Shown one piece after another: positions 1 through 12,100 of a DNA stretch of 64,000 bases. Under the pieces are notes generated by a model. The model ran no database searches, was not told the origin of the DNA, and saw only the letters and a program-made list of their open reading frames with translations. The stretch's first letter is position 1. The number at the start of each line of letters is the position of its first letter. Source of the DNA: Plasmopara viticola (Eukaryota > Oomycota > Peronosporomycetes > Peronosporales > Peronosporaceae); NCBI GenBank assembly GCA_001695595.3, contig MBPM02000007.1:558001-622000 (forward strand), read 5' to 3'. The position numbers were made by a program, and so were the translations under genes.

Positions 1-2
1 TA

Positions 3-296
3 GTATACCAAATAGGCGAGACGTCACAGATTCTATCAGGTGGTACATTAAAAGCCACGCCACATGCTGTAAGAGGGCCTCAAGTCACGGGTGTGAACCG
101 AGAAACAATGGCAGTGTTCATGCAGCCATTGCCTGAAGAGCGGATGACTGTGCCAAAAGATAACGACTTGAACGACCCCAACGAAGCCGCAAAGACTGAA
201 AATTTGCCAAAAGGCGTACCTTCTCTTCTTTCGCGCTGGGATAACAACATGAGCTACAGTGACTTTACTCAGGCTACCTTCAAGGCCTACTACTGA
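3..296 (+). CDS. 2-oxoglutarate/Fe(II)-dependent oxygenase, C-terminal end (partial)
   Basis: The frame is already open at the window edge, so the 5' part lies outside; only the last 97 codons are seen, ending in TGA at 294-296. The visible protein runs from a QIGETSQILSGG segment through ATPHAVRGP and then RETMAVFMQP to a C-terminal SYSDFTQATFKAYY. In the isopenicillin-N-synthase-like / UPF0676 oxygenase family this is the last part of the double-stranded beta helix: the His of TPH is the distal iron ligand, and the following Arg and RET segment help bind 2-oxoglutarate. The HxD motif is upstream of the window, so activity and substrate cannot be judged. The next gene converges on it, with 47 bp between stop codons. 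The family call rests on the motif order and the typical C-terminal tail; a specific substrate would be a guess. Confidence 0.75.
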   Translation, partial: VYQIGETSQILSGGTLKATPHAVRGPQVTGVNRETMAVFMQPLPEERMTVPKDNDLNDPNEAAKTENLPKGVPSLLSRWDNNMSYSDFTQATFKAYY

Positions 297-343
297 TTTA
301 TGTTAGTACTTTTAAAGAACTCAACTGCCAAATGATGCGTGAA

Positions 344-817
344 TTAAAGTAAGTACTCCATCACAAATGCAGTACGCGGCTCTAAGTGACGATAATAATT
401 GTCTATCTGAGCTTTTTTAACAAATCCGAGAGCTTTGTAGAATGCTAAAGCCTCGTCATTTCCAGCGTGGACATGAAGTCGAATTCCTTGAGTTTTGTCT
501 TCATCCGTCTGTATTTTCTTAGCTTGTTCTATTACTTTCATCACCAAGTTACGTCCAATCCCTTGACGTCGGAATTGTGCAAGCACCGCTAGCGTGCGAA
601 GCTGCACTGTTCGAAGTCCCTCTAGCTCAACTTCTACGTCTGCAATCGCAGCTCCAATTACAACTCCCCCGTCAACTGCAGCCCACGAAAGACAGCATTT
701 GTCCTTCTCTGCGCGCCGATAGCAAAAGGTTGGAGGTTGCACAGGTAACACTCCTAGATTAACCTTTTGCACCGCTCGCACTAGTGCCGTGTCGTCGGTT
801 AGGCTGCACAACTTCAT
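344..817 (-). CDS. NAA50: NAA50-type N-alpha-acetyltransferase (GNAT family)
   Basis: Single-exon gene of 157 aa. The GNAT acetyl-CoA loop is RRQGIG (about residues 84-89), inside LAVLAQFRRQGIGRNLV. The C-terminal part has the NAA50 signature: LHVHAGNDEALAFYKALGF followed by a double-Tyr NYYRHLEP segment. In NAA50 (NatE/San) this motif forms the peptide-binding side that acetylates N-terminal Met before hydrophobic residues, and in animals the protein works with the NatA complex. The start chosen is ATG 817-815 (MKLCSL); six more in-frame codons upstream begin with GTG and are not needed. The length matches the family (about 155-170 aa). It is transcribed divergently from the gene starting at 868 with only 50 bp between the start codons, so the two must share a promoter. 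Other GNAT enzymes are possible, but the NYY...EP pattern favours NAA50. Confidence 0.85.
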   Translation of the reverse strand: MKLCSLTDDTALVRAVQKVNLGVLPVQPPTFCYRRAEKDKCCLSWAAVDGGVVIGAAIADVEVELEGLRTVQLRTLAVLAQFRRQGIGRNLVMKVIEQAKKIQTDEDKTQGIRLHVHAGNDEALAFYKALGFVKKAQIDNYYRHLEPRTAFVMEYLL

Positions 818-867
818 TAAAGTTTCTCGAAACACCGGTAGAGTACCGGTAGAATAATACAGAGATT
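818..867. promoter_or_regulatory. compact bidirectional promoter between NAA50 and the 868 gene
   Basis: Only 50 bp separate the two divergent start codons. I see no clear TATA box or oomycete Inr/FPR motif in it. The promoter call is inferred purely from the arrangement, and the true transcription starts may lie inside the neighbouring coding frames. Confidence 0.35.
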
Positions 868-1472
868 ATGGTGGCCTTTTCAAGCTCTAAAGGTTGTGCA
901 ACACTCTTCTTCTCTGGTGATGGCACATGGTTTCAAGGATACTGTATCTGCACATCAAGTCGAGCGCAGCTTGGTTTAATGGGTGAGGAGATTGCCGTGG
1001 ATGACTGGTATGGAGTCAGCTGAACCGGTAGAGAACGAGTTGCGCTAAGTGTTATTGTGGCAGCGTGGCGTGTCCAGATGGAGGATATCAGGAGTATCGA
1101 CTCACAGTGTTGCATTTTGCCCTGGAGAAGGAGACGCAAGTGGTCATTAAAAAAACTGGAGGGACTCTATGTCAACTAAATTGTGACAATATTCGTTTCC
1201 AACCCTCGATGCTATTGGTAAGTAGAGGATAAGTATTTAACGTGTGTCTTTGTTGCTGACATGTCGTGGGTAGACCGATGATAAGGCAGTCGAAGCAATC
1301 GAAAAATACTTTCCGAGTATCGCCGAACACGTCAACCACAATGCGGTAAGTCTCAAACATACGTGGTATGGTTCATACTAATTGTTATATTGCGTCACGA
1401 AAGAGCTTGTTGCAAGAGTGCACAGTGTGCTTTGGTGACATGGAGATAACGGAGCTAGCGTTTCCTTCGTGA
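868..1472 (+). CDS. small four-exon gene ending in a half RING-like Cys motif
   Basis: Proposed exons 868-1007, 1064-1217, 1274-1345 and 1404-1472, joined by GT-AG introns of 56, 56 and 58 bp (donors gtatgg, gtaagt, gtaagt). The joins keep one frame for 144 codons plus TGA. Exon 2 gives a coherent segment (GGYQEYRLTVLHFALEKE), exon 3 gives EAIEKYFPSIAEHVNHN, and exon 4 gives ECTVCFGDMEITELAFPS and then stops. The C-x2-C followed by acidic and hydrophobic residues looks like the start of a RING or RING-between-RING finger, but the stop falls exactly where the third zinc ligand is expected. An alternative donor at 1469 (gtgaag) with a good acceptor (tatttttcag, ending 1521) only adds a few residues before another stop. 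I cannot name the family. It may be a short real protein or the 5' remnant of a broken RING ligase gene. Confidence 0.4.
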
Positions 1473-1588
1473 AGTCGCAAGCCGAATTAAGATTAATCGA
1501 AAACACAAAATTATTTTTCAGCAAAACAATAGTTTAAGAGCTACTCTAAAGTGTCGTGAGACTTCTGAGCGGCAAAATTTATACAAAA

Positions 1589-4500
1589 CTAAAAGCCAGC
1601 AAGCCAGTCGGTGTCGCCTTTGTAGACGCTACCAATGTTCAGGTCGTCATGACTTCCACTCGCTGCAATTTGCTTAAATTCTGATGCAGCCTCCAGCTCA
1701 AGCGGTGCCTAATCAGCATTAAAAAAAGGTCAGCCGCACGTACAGCACGCAAAGCGCAACAAAAATGTACCGAAAACGAGCCCATCTTGGTTGCTTCCCA
1801 CGATGTTCCAGCAAAAAAGGCATGTTTTTTGATTGGCTCGCAAGCACTGGCTCGGCCGTCCGAGTATCCAAGCCGCCCTACAGGATCTGGACTCATCAAG
1901 TTGCCAATAATATTTTTTAGCTCGGCACTTGCGTTTTGAGGCCACGACAATTGATCCGGCCGAAAAGACGCAATGTCGTTCAATATTTCCAAGTCGTTGT
2001 CATTTTCTCGGGTAAATGGTGTTGCACCCGTGAGCATTTCGTACATGAGCACACCGAGTGCCCAGTAATCCGCAGCAATATTATGGCCTGTCAGAAACCA
2101 ATCCATTGAGCTCAAAGCTAACAACGCAACAGATTTTTGGTTCGCACCTTCGCCAGTAATCTGCTCCGGAGCAAGGTACTCTGGGGTACCACAGACTGTA
2201 TAAGTCCGGCCGCGACCAACGTACTTGGATAGTCTGCGTGAGATAATTACAATTAGCCACTCACCATTTGGGGAAGACGAGACTATAGTTAGTGCCCCCC
2301 CTTACCTTAAGTTAATTATGCGCAAATTCCCACTGCGATCGACCATCAAATTTGTAGGGTCAAGCATGCGCGAAACTACCCCCTCCTATAAAAACCAAAG
2401 ATGGAATGCTTAGACTCGTATCAAGTGATCTAACGACCTTATGTCAGCTTACCGTATGCATAAATTCGAGCGCCATGACGACTTGCGCAGCGTAATAGCG
2501 TACGAACGACTCGCCATGAGGCTCACCGTCCAAAAACCCCTCAAGAGTGCCCACAATTGGCGTCTCGTATAGCATGTGAATGTCCGAATCAGTCGAATTT
2601 AAAGCAAAGAGCTGCGGCACCAAGGCGTTCTTCTCGTAGAGAGAGACATAGATGTCACGCTCGCCGCTGACGTGCTTCTGCATCCCGGCATCAACAACCG
2701 CCTGTTTGTTCACCGAGCGCAAAGTTAAGTAGACTGGCGGAGACGAGCCCTTGACTTCAACCAGGCGGACCGTATTTGTTAAATCCGACATGACACTTCC
2801 GACAATCTCTAGATCGTTAATAGATTTAGGCATCTCGTACTCTGCTTCATTATCAAACTGGACAAACATTAACTTCTGTATATCGTGCAAATAATAATAT
2901 TGATCAGAAAAATTCAAAATACGCTTCACACATGCCAATAATTACCGTTGCCAACTTTTGTGACTCTGAAATTCGCGACTTACGCGCACGACGCAACTTA
3001 TCCTTCTCCAAAATCGACGACAGTTTGCCTACAGCCAGTTCCAAAGCATCTTTCCTAATAAATAGGCATTCGGTGCGCTCAATGGCACGAATAGAGCGTT
3101 GGCTATACATTATTCACATGCAAATGTCAGCAAAGTACCAATGTGATTACATAAGGTCCCAGCATGAAGATACCTGATCGATCGCCTTCGAGCAAGTGCG
3201 ATTTCACCAAAATAGTCAAACGTTGTAAGTTCCAGAGGTGCCACATTGTCTAATTTCGAAGAGGCTTCAACACGACCACTTGTAATTAGAAAAAAGCCTG
3301 GCTCGGTCATTCCTTCGTGAAAGACAATTTGGTTCGGTTCAAAGACCACTGTACGCATCTCTTCTGCCACCAAGTTTGTCTGAGCCACGGTCAACGGACG
3401 CAACAAGCTGATTTGGCGTAGGCGTCGAACAACGTCACGTAGAGGTCGCCCGCGCATCAAAATGGAGCGGAATGCAATCCGGTCCAACGACCAAATTATA
3501 CCCTTTTTTTTCGTAACAACAGTGTTGGCGCGAGGTTTCGGATAAATAAGCGCCAGCTCTCCAAAAGTCGAATGAAAGTTGTTGGTTCCCTTGTACACTT
3601 GCACTATTTCGCCAAAAGCTGCAGGTGAAGACTCGCTTTCCAAAGATTCAATTATTGGTGTCAAAGGCTCGCCATGAATGTGTCGAGCCTCAAACTCACC
3701 AGTTTCCACCTATAATTGTAGTACACAATGTCAAACCAACAGATTTAATAACTACTAACAAAAAGTTATAGATTACCAAGAAGAATGTGTCACCAGGAAC
3801 ACCTTGACGCATGACAATATCACCAGGATTGAATTCAAGCTTCTTCAATACAGACATCACCTCGCGAATCTACAAATCGGATCAAGGTAAATTTTCATTT
3901 CAAAAGCCGAGGTACAGCCATCGTAAGGTCTTACCTTTTGATCACTAAGATGATTAAACAAAAAGCTGCCCTGCACAGCCTTCGTGATCCATTCCTCCTC
4001 ATCCCTCAACTTGCCCTTTTTCTCAATCAAATTATCGAGTCCAAGTTCGTCAATATCATCTAAAAACGCATCTGTGAGCGACAGACGAATGGCATCTGTT
4101 CCTACAATCGTATTCCTGCGCGCATTTAATTTCGTAACACCACGCACAGGTCGCTGCATCGACTGTAGATCCAGCACTTCTCCACCAACGTAAATACTGC
4201 CACGAGGACCATTCCGCTCTTTCGCTGGAATCACACCATCCAGGAAAATGCAGATCGCCGTAATGTCATCAGTACGCACTTCAAATTGAAGCCACCGGTT
4301 ATACGCTTCTTCGACAAGAGCACGACACGCCTCAGACGGATTCTCGTAATGCCTCACGATATCCACGACGTTCTGGCTCGTAAGAAACTCGAAAACGCCG
4401 TCACTTGCAACAATTATAAACTTATCGTGCGGATTCAAGCCCTTGCATAGAATTTCAGGCTCGGCTATAACGCCAAGCTCTTCCGACACTAAATCTCCAA

Positions 4501-5639
4501 TGCTTCGCGTAAATGCAGTACCCTAAAATCATGATTAAGATGCAAAATCAGGTCTGGCAGCTCAATAAATCAGAATACCTATCACCTCAGGCTTACCGGA
4601 TACTGGCCGTACGGATGCCAAATACGCGGCGGGTCTCCGTTTTCATCAATTTCGTCGCCAAGGGATAAGCCCCAGTTCTCATGTATTGGCTCCAAACCTT
4701 CCACTTGGTCTACAGTCAAGATGCGAGCTCCACACTTTTTTACACGTACTCTTTCGTCCTGTTGCGAATCATCACAATTTTTTTCTTGAGTGTTAAGGTA
4801 AAGCGTAAAAAATTAGAAGAAATGTTACCTTGCGGAAGGGTGTTTGGTCAATAGACAACGGTTTGGCCACGAGGTTCGCCTCGCCTTCCCGTGTCGCAGC
4901 TTTGAGATTTTCTTGTGCAATTATTGCTCTTGAATCCCCAACATTCGAGACATAAATTTCATTGCCATCAAAAAGCACCGAAATGGACGTCGTGCCGCTC
5001 ATCGAGTCGTCAAAACTAGCCTCGTGCATAGCTCGATTTGTCTGCACATGAGCACGTGTAAGAGCCGGTAAAATGCCAACTTTCTCATCCAGACTCTCGA
5101 TAATGTTTCTCGGTAAATGTTCGGCTGTATATTGGGAGCAAATGTCACCATATTGTCCGTGGCCGTCGAAGACTGCGAAAAAAGCTTTCTGGTCGTCCCC
5201 AGCAAAGTGCGTCTCGCAATAGTAGCTATCCTGATTGGCTTTCTTTCTTGCTGTAATTGATACAATTGTCAAACGTTCTCTCATTACTGTATTTATTAAC
5301 CGCACAGAACATACCTTCAGGGTAGTAGCCACGTTTTGAGTAGTACGAGTAGCGCAGATGGTAGTCTCCAATCTTGATGTGGTGCGTATTCTCCACGTGC
5401 TGGAAATTGGACTCTTGTTCCGGTAAAAATTCGTCCTCCGGCCCTTCTGATGAGGGTGACGATGGCGAAGGAGACGACGCTGGCTCCACTTCCTTGACGC
5501 GAGGCTCAGTGTCCTCTGTGTCCGTGTGTTTGCGCGGCGATGGGAGAGCGCTGTAAGGCGCCGTTTGCACTTCTTCCTTGTCGACTACAGACCGCCGTGC
5601 TACGACCGCCGAGGCCTCAGAAGAGCAGCAATTTCCCAT
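1589..5639 (-). CDS. PP2C phosphatase - double cNMP-binding - pseudokinase fusion protein
   Basis: Twelve exons (5639-5315, 5250-4829, 4758-4597, 4522-3935, 3869-3777, 3709-3174, 3102-2946, 2875-2453, 2385-2306, 2233-2148, 2087-1771, 1708-1589) encode 1,102 aa; every GT-AG join keeps phase. The N-terminus MGNCCSSE is a myristoylation plus palmitoylation signal, implying membrane attachment. PP2C (about 109-400) keeps its metal-binding Asp residues: NQD (D116), DGHG (D137), ASDG (D344), and D388/D389 in RTDDIT. Two cyclic-nucleotide-binding domains follow (about 500-625 and 625-745), the first with an FGELALIYPKPRA phosphate cassette. The AGC/PKG-like kinase domain (about 780-1065) has lost the VAIK Lys (R814), the HRD Asp (M909) and its Lys (D911), and DFG reads NLR (927-929), while CGTPEYLAPE is intact. 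The same fusion is known in plants (Arabidopsis At2g20050, rice PKG). Inference: a membrane-bound, cyclic-nucleotide-responsive phosphatase with a regulatory pseudokinase. Confidence 0.9.
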
Positions 5640-6142
5640 AATATAAATTGACGTTTCCTAATCGTGCCGCTTTCCGCTCTGGGTGAAACCAGTTGCCTTT
5701 TTGTCTTCAGTGTGGACTGTGGAAGAGATGTTTGGGCCTGTTGTTAAAACAGTCGCGTGGTCGTGGCATTAGGGCGGACGAAAGAATGGGTCATAAAAAA
5801 TTTGCTTTACAGTATGCGACATCCTTGCGTTTGGAAAATAGGCTTTTATACTTACCCATTTTTAATACTGGGGTCCTAGGGACAAATTCTAAGGCAGAAA
5901 TACCTTACAGCATAGTGGTACCTAGAATCGTTTCATGTATCAGGAGGACAACACCGTAACGCAGCTTGCCTCCCTTATACCGATTTAGGCTATCCACACT
6001 GAAAATCCAAGCTTCTTACCGGTATTGAAGTGTAAATGCTTTATGTCGTAAACATATACTTTAATCGTACCAAAATCTGTGAATATTAAAAGAGAATCTG
6101 TGACATTTTCCCACCCAAAACTTCAACAAAAGATCAAGGACG
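5640..6142. promoter_or_regulatory. divergent intergenic region with FPR-like motif
   Basis: This 503-bp region lies between two divergent start codons (5639 and 6143). A short ATTTTCC (6105-6111), about 30 bp upstream of the DmX-like start, fits the oomycete FPR element usually found just after the initiator; the initiator itself fits poorly here. Small open frames in the region (for example 5693-5959) show no recognisable protein and are treated as noise. Confidence 0.35.
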
Positions 6143-9100
6143 ATGGTAGAGCGGGCATGGAGCTGGACGCGCATCGACGGTCGCAACGTGCTGGCTGTGC
6201 CCACGCAGACAGAAATCCGTCTATACGACAGTGATGACTTTATCTTGTTATCCCGTCTGGCACCGTCTGGCCACCATTCACCTGTGGCCTTCGTACGTTG
6301 GAGCGCTTTTCACGGCCGCTTGGCTTCGCTCTCAAGCACTAAGATCCTCATTCACGCACCACAGCGAGATTTGCAGACGCGCAGCCATGTTCAATTTGTA
6401 GCCATAAGCTGCTACCACTTAAATGGGATGCACGTATTTATTCGCGGGCTCGCGTTTTCCCGCAACGCAGACGAATTGCTCTATTGTGGACCACAGGCCG
6501 GTGTAGGCAAGCTGGATGTGCGCAGCTCGAGCTCAAATGCTGACGAAGCTCCAGTTCTATGGAAAGAGGATACAGAAGTTTGTGATGTGGCAAAGTACTC
6601 GCCTAGTGTCTTCGTCTTCGCCACACTGGCGATGCAGCAGGTGAGAGTCTGGAGGATGAAGAGAAAATTAGGGGAACCTGATCAGAATCAAACGCTTTAC
6701 AAAGTCGAATCGCTGCATCATCCCGACCCAGTAGTTTATTTCTCGTGGAAACCCTCCTTGACGCAATGGCATTCGACACTAGAGACGGATGGGACTCGGA
6801 CGGCTCAATGGTTTGAACCGCCAAGGACTTTACTGACTTGCACCGTAAGAAGGTCGATCCGGGTTTGGACTGAAACGCGAAACGTATTTGAACCCGTCTT
6901 AGTGTTTGACCCGATGCACCCGCTTGACAATGTCCGCTGGGTTCTGTCGAAAAATAGAAATATTAGTGATGAGAATTTTCAGGTAATCAACGAAAGACAT
7001 GATAATCAAGCGGACTGGATTTCGGGTGTCGATCGACATGGCATTTTAAGACTGTGGAGACTTGTAGGAATTGCTTCATCCCATACTACAGTAGAGGAAA
7101 CGACGTTGCAAATTCAGGTAAACGGTGAAGACGACAAGCAAAATCAGGGTGTGGGACTGGGCGAGGCCTGTGTCATGGCTTATTTTTCACAAAATTACTT
7201 TGGGATGCCGTCCAAGTTGGATATTGTACTTCAGCGCGCTGATCACATCATGCTGTCGTTCCACGTCGCGATTGGCGAAGGAGATCGACCGTCGCAATTA
7301 CTGAAAAAGTCGTGGTACCGAAGTCACTTAGGTTCCATCTCAGCTTTGTCAGCACACCCGTCCCTACCTTTAATTGCAAGCGTTGATACGTACGCGTCCT
7401 ACGACGGCATGAGGCGGAATGAAGTTCTCGTCTACTGGATCTCGTTTTCCGCCTTTTCTGCTGAGTCGCGGTTAATCCCGTCGGGCGTGTTACCGTGCGA
7501 GGACGAAAGCGGTGATGTGTTGTGCATCCAGTGGGTGCCCACGCTTCATTTTGATGCTACGCCATTACTCCTTGTTGCTCATAAATCAGGAGTTATTGAT
7601 TTGTACGGAAGGTCGGCAAGAGCTGATGTTGCGGTGGTTTCTTCCCCGAGAGTTCGGTTGCCTAAACAGCAGCGAAAGCTAGCGCGCTCTCCAAGTTTAT
7701 CTCCTTGGACATACTACGACTACGTAACGGGAGAATTTGGATTTGAGTACGAAGTTGCCTGCGAAAAGCCGACAGAAACGGAGTTTGGGATTCAGTTTGA
7801 AAGAAGAAAAGAAAAATTAATCGTCGCGAGAAATTGCTCGAGCAACAAATATCTCAGTGAAGTAAGTGAGGATGATGAACTTGTTGCTCTTAATAATGAG
7901 AACGTTGTGGGTAAAGACGTGACGGAAGTGCTTGCATTGATTAGCGACATCCCTTTTGAAGACTTTCTGCTCATGCGATTTCGAGCAGTTTGCGCGGAGG
8001 ACTACAATGGAAAAAGGAACCAAGAACGTGATAATGCGATCAGTCATCAATCAGTAATGCTTGCCCCTTTTCGATTAGGAGATGGCGGCGATGTAGTGGG
8101 GCATTCTGCTGAAGAGTATGCATCGAAACTTCGACGAAGTTTTATGTCAGCGTTGACGGAAGAGAATCCTCAAAGTCCTAGCAGTGTGGACGATGTGATC
8201 CATGCAGGGGCGGTTTCGATGTATGGCGGCTGGAAACAACTGCTTCATTTAAGAGTAGCACCAAAATTGTCATTACTATGTGTATGTCCGTCGTATGCTG
8301 ACGATGGCGAATATGTGCCTGACTCTGTACTGATTTTTGGCATTGAATCATTACCTGGCAAGCTTAGTGTGTGGAAAGGGGTTCGTAATGCTGCAGATCA
8401 ATCTTTTGGACTTAGTCCGCTTCATATTCAAGGTGCAGCATTTCGGAAGAAGATAAACATTACCTCACTTGCTGGTGAGAGAGACTATCGCCAGCGAGCA
8501 TTTTCAAGCAAACGATCTTCAAGAAACCAAAATAGTTTAAATTCCCTTCTATTTGTTGGAGATGTTGCGGGTAATGTGGAACACTGGCGTTGTCAGCTTA
8601 TTGATGATAACATTCAGTTTACCATTATGAGCTCTAACCTCCTTGGTGGTACCGAATTTACGCCGTTACCGAGCGCATACCCAGCTCGCGAGTCAATTGG
8701 TTCTTTTTGTCGACGCGGGTATGTTTCGACTGATCAAGCCAAAAGTTATAAAGGCGAAGACATGAAATCGGCCGTGGCTGTCGGCATTAGCCACATCGAA
8801 GTGGACGATCCCAATCGTGTGGCTGTACTGCATGCTGACCGACCCGAAGATTTGCATATATTCGAAGCAGAGTCTGGACTGGGAATTTTACGCTTTGAAG
8901 AGTCGATCTCGTCAAGTGGCCGAGGAAACATTTTGGGTTTCACGTGGTGCGACTCACATGTTGAGTTTAATGTCGACGCACTTGCAGTGCGGTACGAGTC
9001 CGCTTTAGTGATTTACAACTACGACATGACTTCGCATCAATGGGCTCAAATTGGAGATGACATCGTGAGTCCACTCCCTCTCTTCGACTGCACACGAGAC

Positions 9101-12100
9101 TCGTCCGCTTTGATGATTGGTGGCGGCCAGATAAATTACTTACGCCTGGGTCAAAATTCGCTTCAATTAATTTCTAACGAGATGCCGGTGGTCATTGGCA
9201 AGTGGGATGAGCCAGGAAGCCTCCTCCAACACTCGATGGACTGGAAAGCAGCTGAATCACCGCAAAAACTTCCTGTGTGGCATCCGTACGTGCTGCTTAC
9301 GACGATGTTCGGCATGCATGCGCGTGTTGGTGAGAAAGATACTTCACTTGCTGGTGACCAAGTGGCCTACGAGTTTTCCAGAGCTTTTAAAGATGCAGCC
9401 CAAATGCTTAAATTACTCGCAAAAGTGCTCGAGCACGAGCCTTCAGCTCGTGCCAGCGCTTCACATGGGATACTCTCGTATACTGGCCCTGCACTTTCGA
9501 AGAAGAAAGACAGTGGAGAAGAAGAGGACCAAATGCCAAATCCGATCGGCCGATATTCGACATCTATCCACCGAAGTTATCAAATTGATAAGGCAGAGAA
9601 TCTTTTTGCTGCTCCTACGAGCAAATTTAGTAAAAAAAGTTACAGTTTTGGCAAAGAAGAATGCTGTTTCGATGAGGGTAATGACCGCACTTTAGCATCG
9701 AGCGAAGCAGCAACGATTTTGGCTGCAGTTGAATCGATTTCATTATGTAAAAAGCATGGAGTACGTGAGAATGCCTTGATTTTGTTCGCATCCTTCAGCG
9801 AAGAACATTTCCTGGAGATGAAGGCGCTTCTACACTTTGTGGATGCGATTCAATCGCTCGGTTTTGATCTGGATGCTTCAGCTGCAGATCTTGGAGCTAA
9901 ACGCTTCTTTGCAATGAATATGTTTGCTAAATCGCTGAAAAGTGTAGTGCTTGCGCACACCGGTGGCGGCACTGACAAAGCATCAAGCAATCCACAAATC
10001 GGAGAGTGGGAAGGTAGTGTTGAGTGGCGAGAGTTGCACAGCGAGCGCGAGAAGCGTTTTAGGCCATCGAAGTTGGAAGACACGCCTTCATCAGGACTAT
10101 TGTGGGCGTTACACTCGGATGCACAGCAATTTTTATGGGAGCACTGCATCCAGCCCCAGATGCAGTGGAATGAACTTCGCCCCTTATGGCTGGGACTTTG
10201 GGTCAAGGATGTAAAAAAGTTGCGAGAAATTGTGGAGAGGTGGGGTATTTGCTAAGCATTAAGTACTTTTTATCACTAAAAGTCGTTTGTTGCGTTAATG
10301 TATTTGCAGGCTCGCGAAACTTTCGTACGCTCGGTCCAAAGATGCGATGGAGGTGTGTTTACTATATGTGGCAGTTGGGAAGGAGAAAGTGCTTAGCGCA
10401 TTGGCCAACCTGACTCAATCTGAATCAAACAAGGTGAGAATTCACCCATTTTGTGGTATTGAATTCTTACCTTATAATTGTATGTGTTTATAATATCAGA
10501 CACTAGCCTCGTTTTTGGAAAATGACTTTTCGGAAAAGCGCTGGAGTAATGCTGCTATTCGAAATGCCTATTCTTTGCTTAGTAAGAAGAAGTACGAAGT
10601 CGCAGCAGCATTTTTTCTTTTGTGTAATCCCCCGCGGATTCAAGACGCAATTCGGGTTCTTGCATTGCGTCTTGGAGATATAAGTTTGGCATTAGTGATT
10701 GCCAGACTTATGGAAAATCAAACAAATGACAAAGCTCAGCATGACTTTACGACAAGTCAGACCAACATTACTCCGATTGGGAAGGTGACAAAGCAATTAC
10801 TGGAGCAAGAGGTTATTATTTTTTTCCGCCAAAAGTGTGACGTGTGGCTTGAAAGCTGTGCACTGTGGTGGCTTGAGGAATTTGAACAAGCATGGACTGT
10901 GCTTCTACCTCAATATCAAGACGTGGATGTTTGTAAAGGCAACGATTGGACGGTTTTTACGCAAAATGATCTTTTATTGATTGTGGCGCGGGCGACGCAC
11001 TTTTTTATCAATCTCACATCTCTCACAGTCTACTTTCAACATCTTCACTCAAGTGTCGATTCGTCGCTGCTCAGTTGGGCAAGAAATAAGATGCATGAGA
11101 AAATTCTCGCGGATGACACTGTATCATCTGCCATAAACTTTCCCAAAACGAGACGTTTACAGCTAGTCTCAACGGCAGATATCGAGCATGCGTATTCGCT
11201 TGTTGCCTATATTTGCAAGCGAAGTGGATTGAGCGATACAGCGCTCGTCGGGATGCTCCAAGCACGGCATCTGATCAACCTCCACGCACGTTTTGAAATC
11301 TCGAGGGTCGAAGCTAGTGACTCCGCGAGCAGTATGGTGGTTGACGACGTACACATACAAACAGCTGAAAATCCAACCTCGCCTCGCTTTCAGTCTTCAG
11401 TTAACACTTGGAAACAAGGACTTATGCTAGCAGTGAATGCGCCATCCAGTGCGCGTCAATCTCCTCTACAAGGCCTTTCCAGTACCTCACAAAGGCGGAT
11501 GAGTTCTCTTAACGAATCGAATGTCACACTAAATCATTCGAGGAGTAGGTCGCGTCATCGCGCAAACTCTTTTTCTTGGTACAAGGAATTGCAATCAGAT
11601 AAGCCACCTTCGACAGCACCGTGGCTGAAAGCTCAGATCGCTGATATCGAGTGTCGACGGTGGGCATCGTCAGCTTTCGTGGGCAAGATGATTGGTATTC
11701 GTGTCGCACGCGAAATGATTAGCTATTTTCGTGCCGAGCTGGACATGTGTTTTCGGAACAGTGAGTGCGTCAATACCTTCACTCACGAGAAAAAGGTCGC
11801 AGCTTTTTGTGGACAACGGCATCACCATCGAATGAAAGTTCATAAAGAATTTTTAGACAAATTGTGCACTCCGCTTTGTGAACAGTTTCAGGTGGATCGC
11901 ACTTACGTTCATGAAGCTGCACTCGCAGTAATGCACCCGCATGCATACCTTCATATCGTCGAAGTGTGTTTTCTATTGTCAGAGCTTGGAAGAGCATCAA
12001 CGTTGCGCAAGTGGGTTGAGTACGTGTCCTTATCGATGCTTCACTCGTGCTCAACATTTGCGTCCTGCAGTATAGCTGAAGATGTTTATCGTGACTGGGA

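Noticed and set aside
5693..5959. 88-codon frame in the divergent promoter region
   Set aside because: No conserved motif; lies in the expected regulatory space of two well-supported genes.
9195..9695. 166-codon alternative frame inside the DmX-like gene
   Set aside because: It overlaps the main frame, and the Rav1-like conserved segments are in the main frame.
10240..10309. Premature stop of the DmX-like gene at 10253-10255
   Set aside because: A GT donor at 10240 and acceptor ending 10309 bypass it and restore the Rav1 core in frame (KDAMEVCLLYVAVG).
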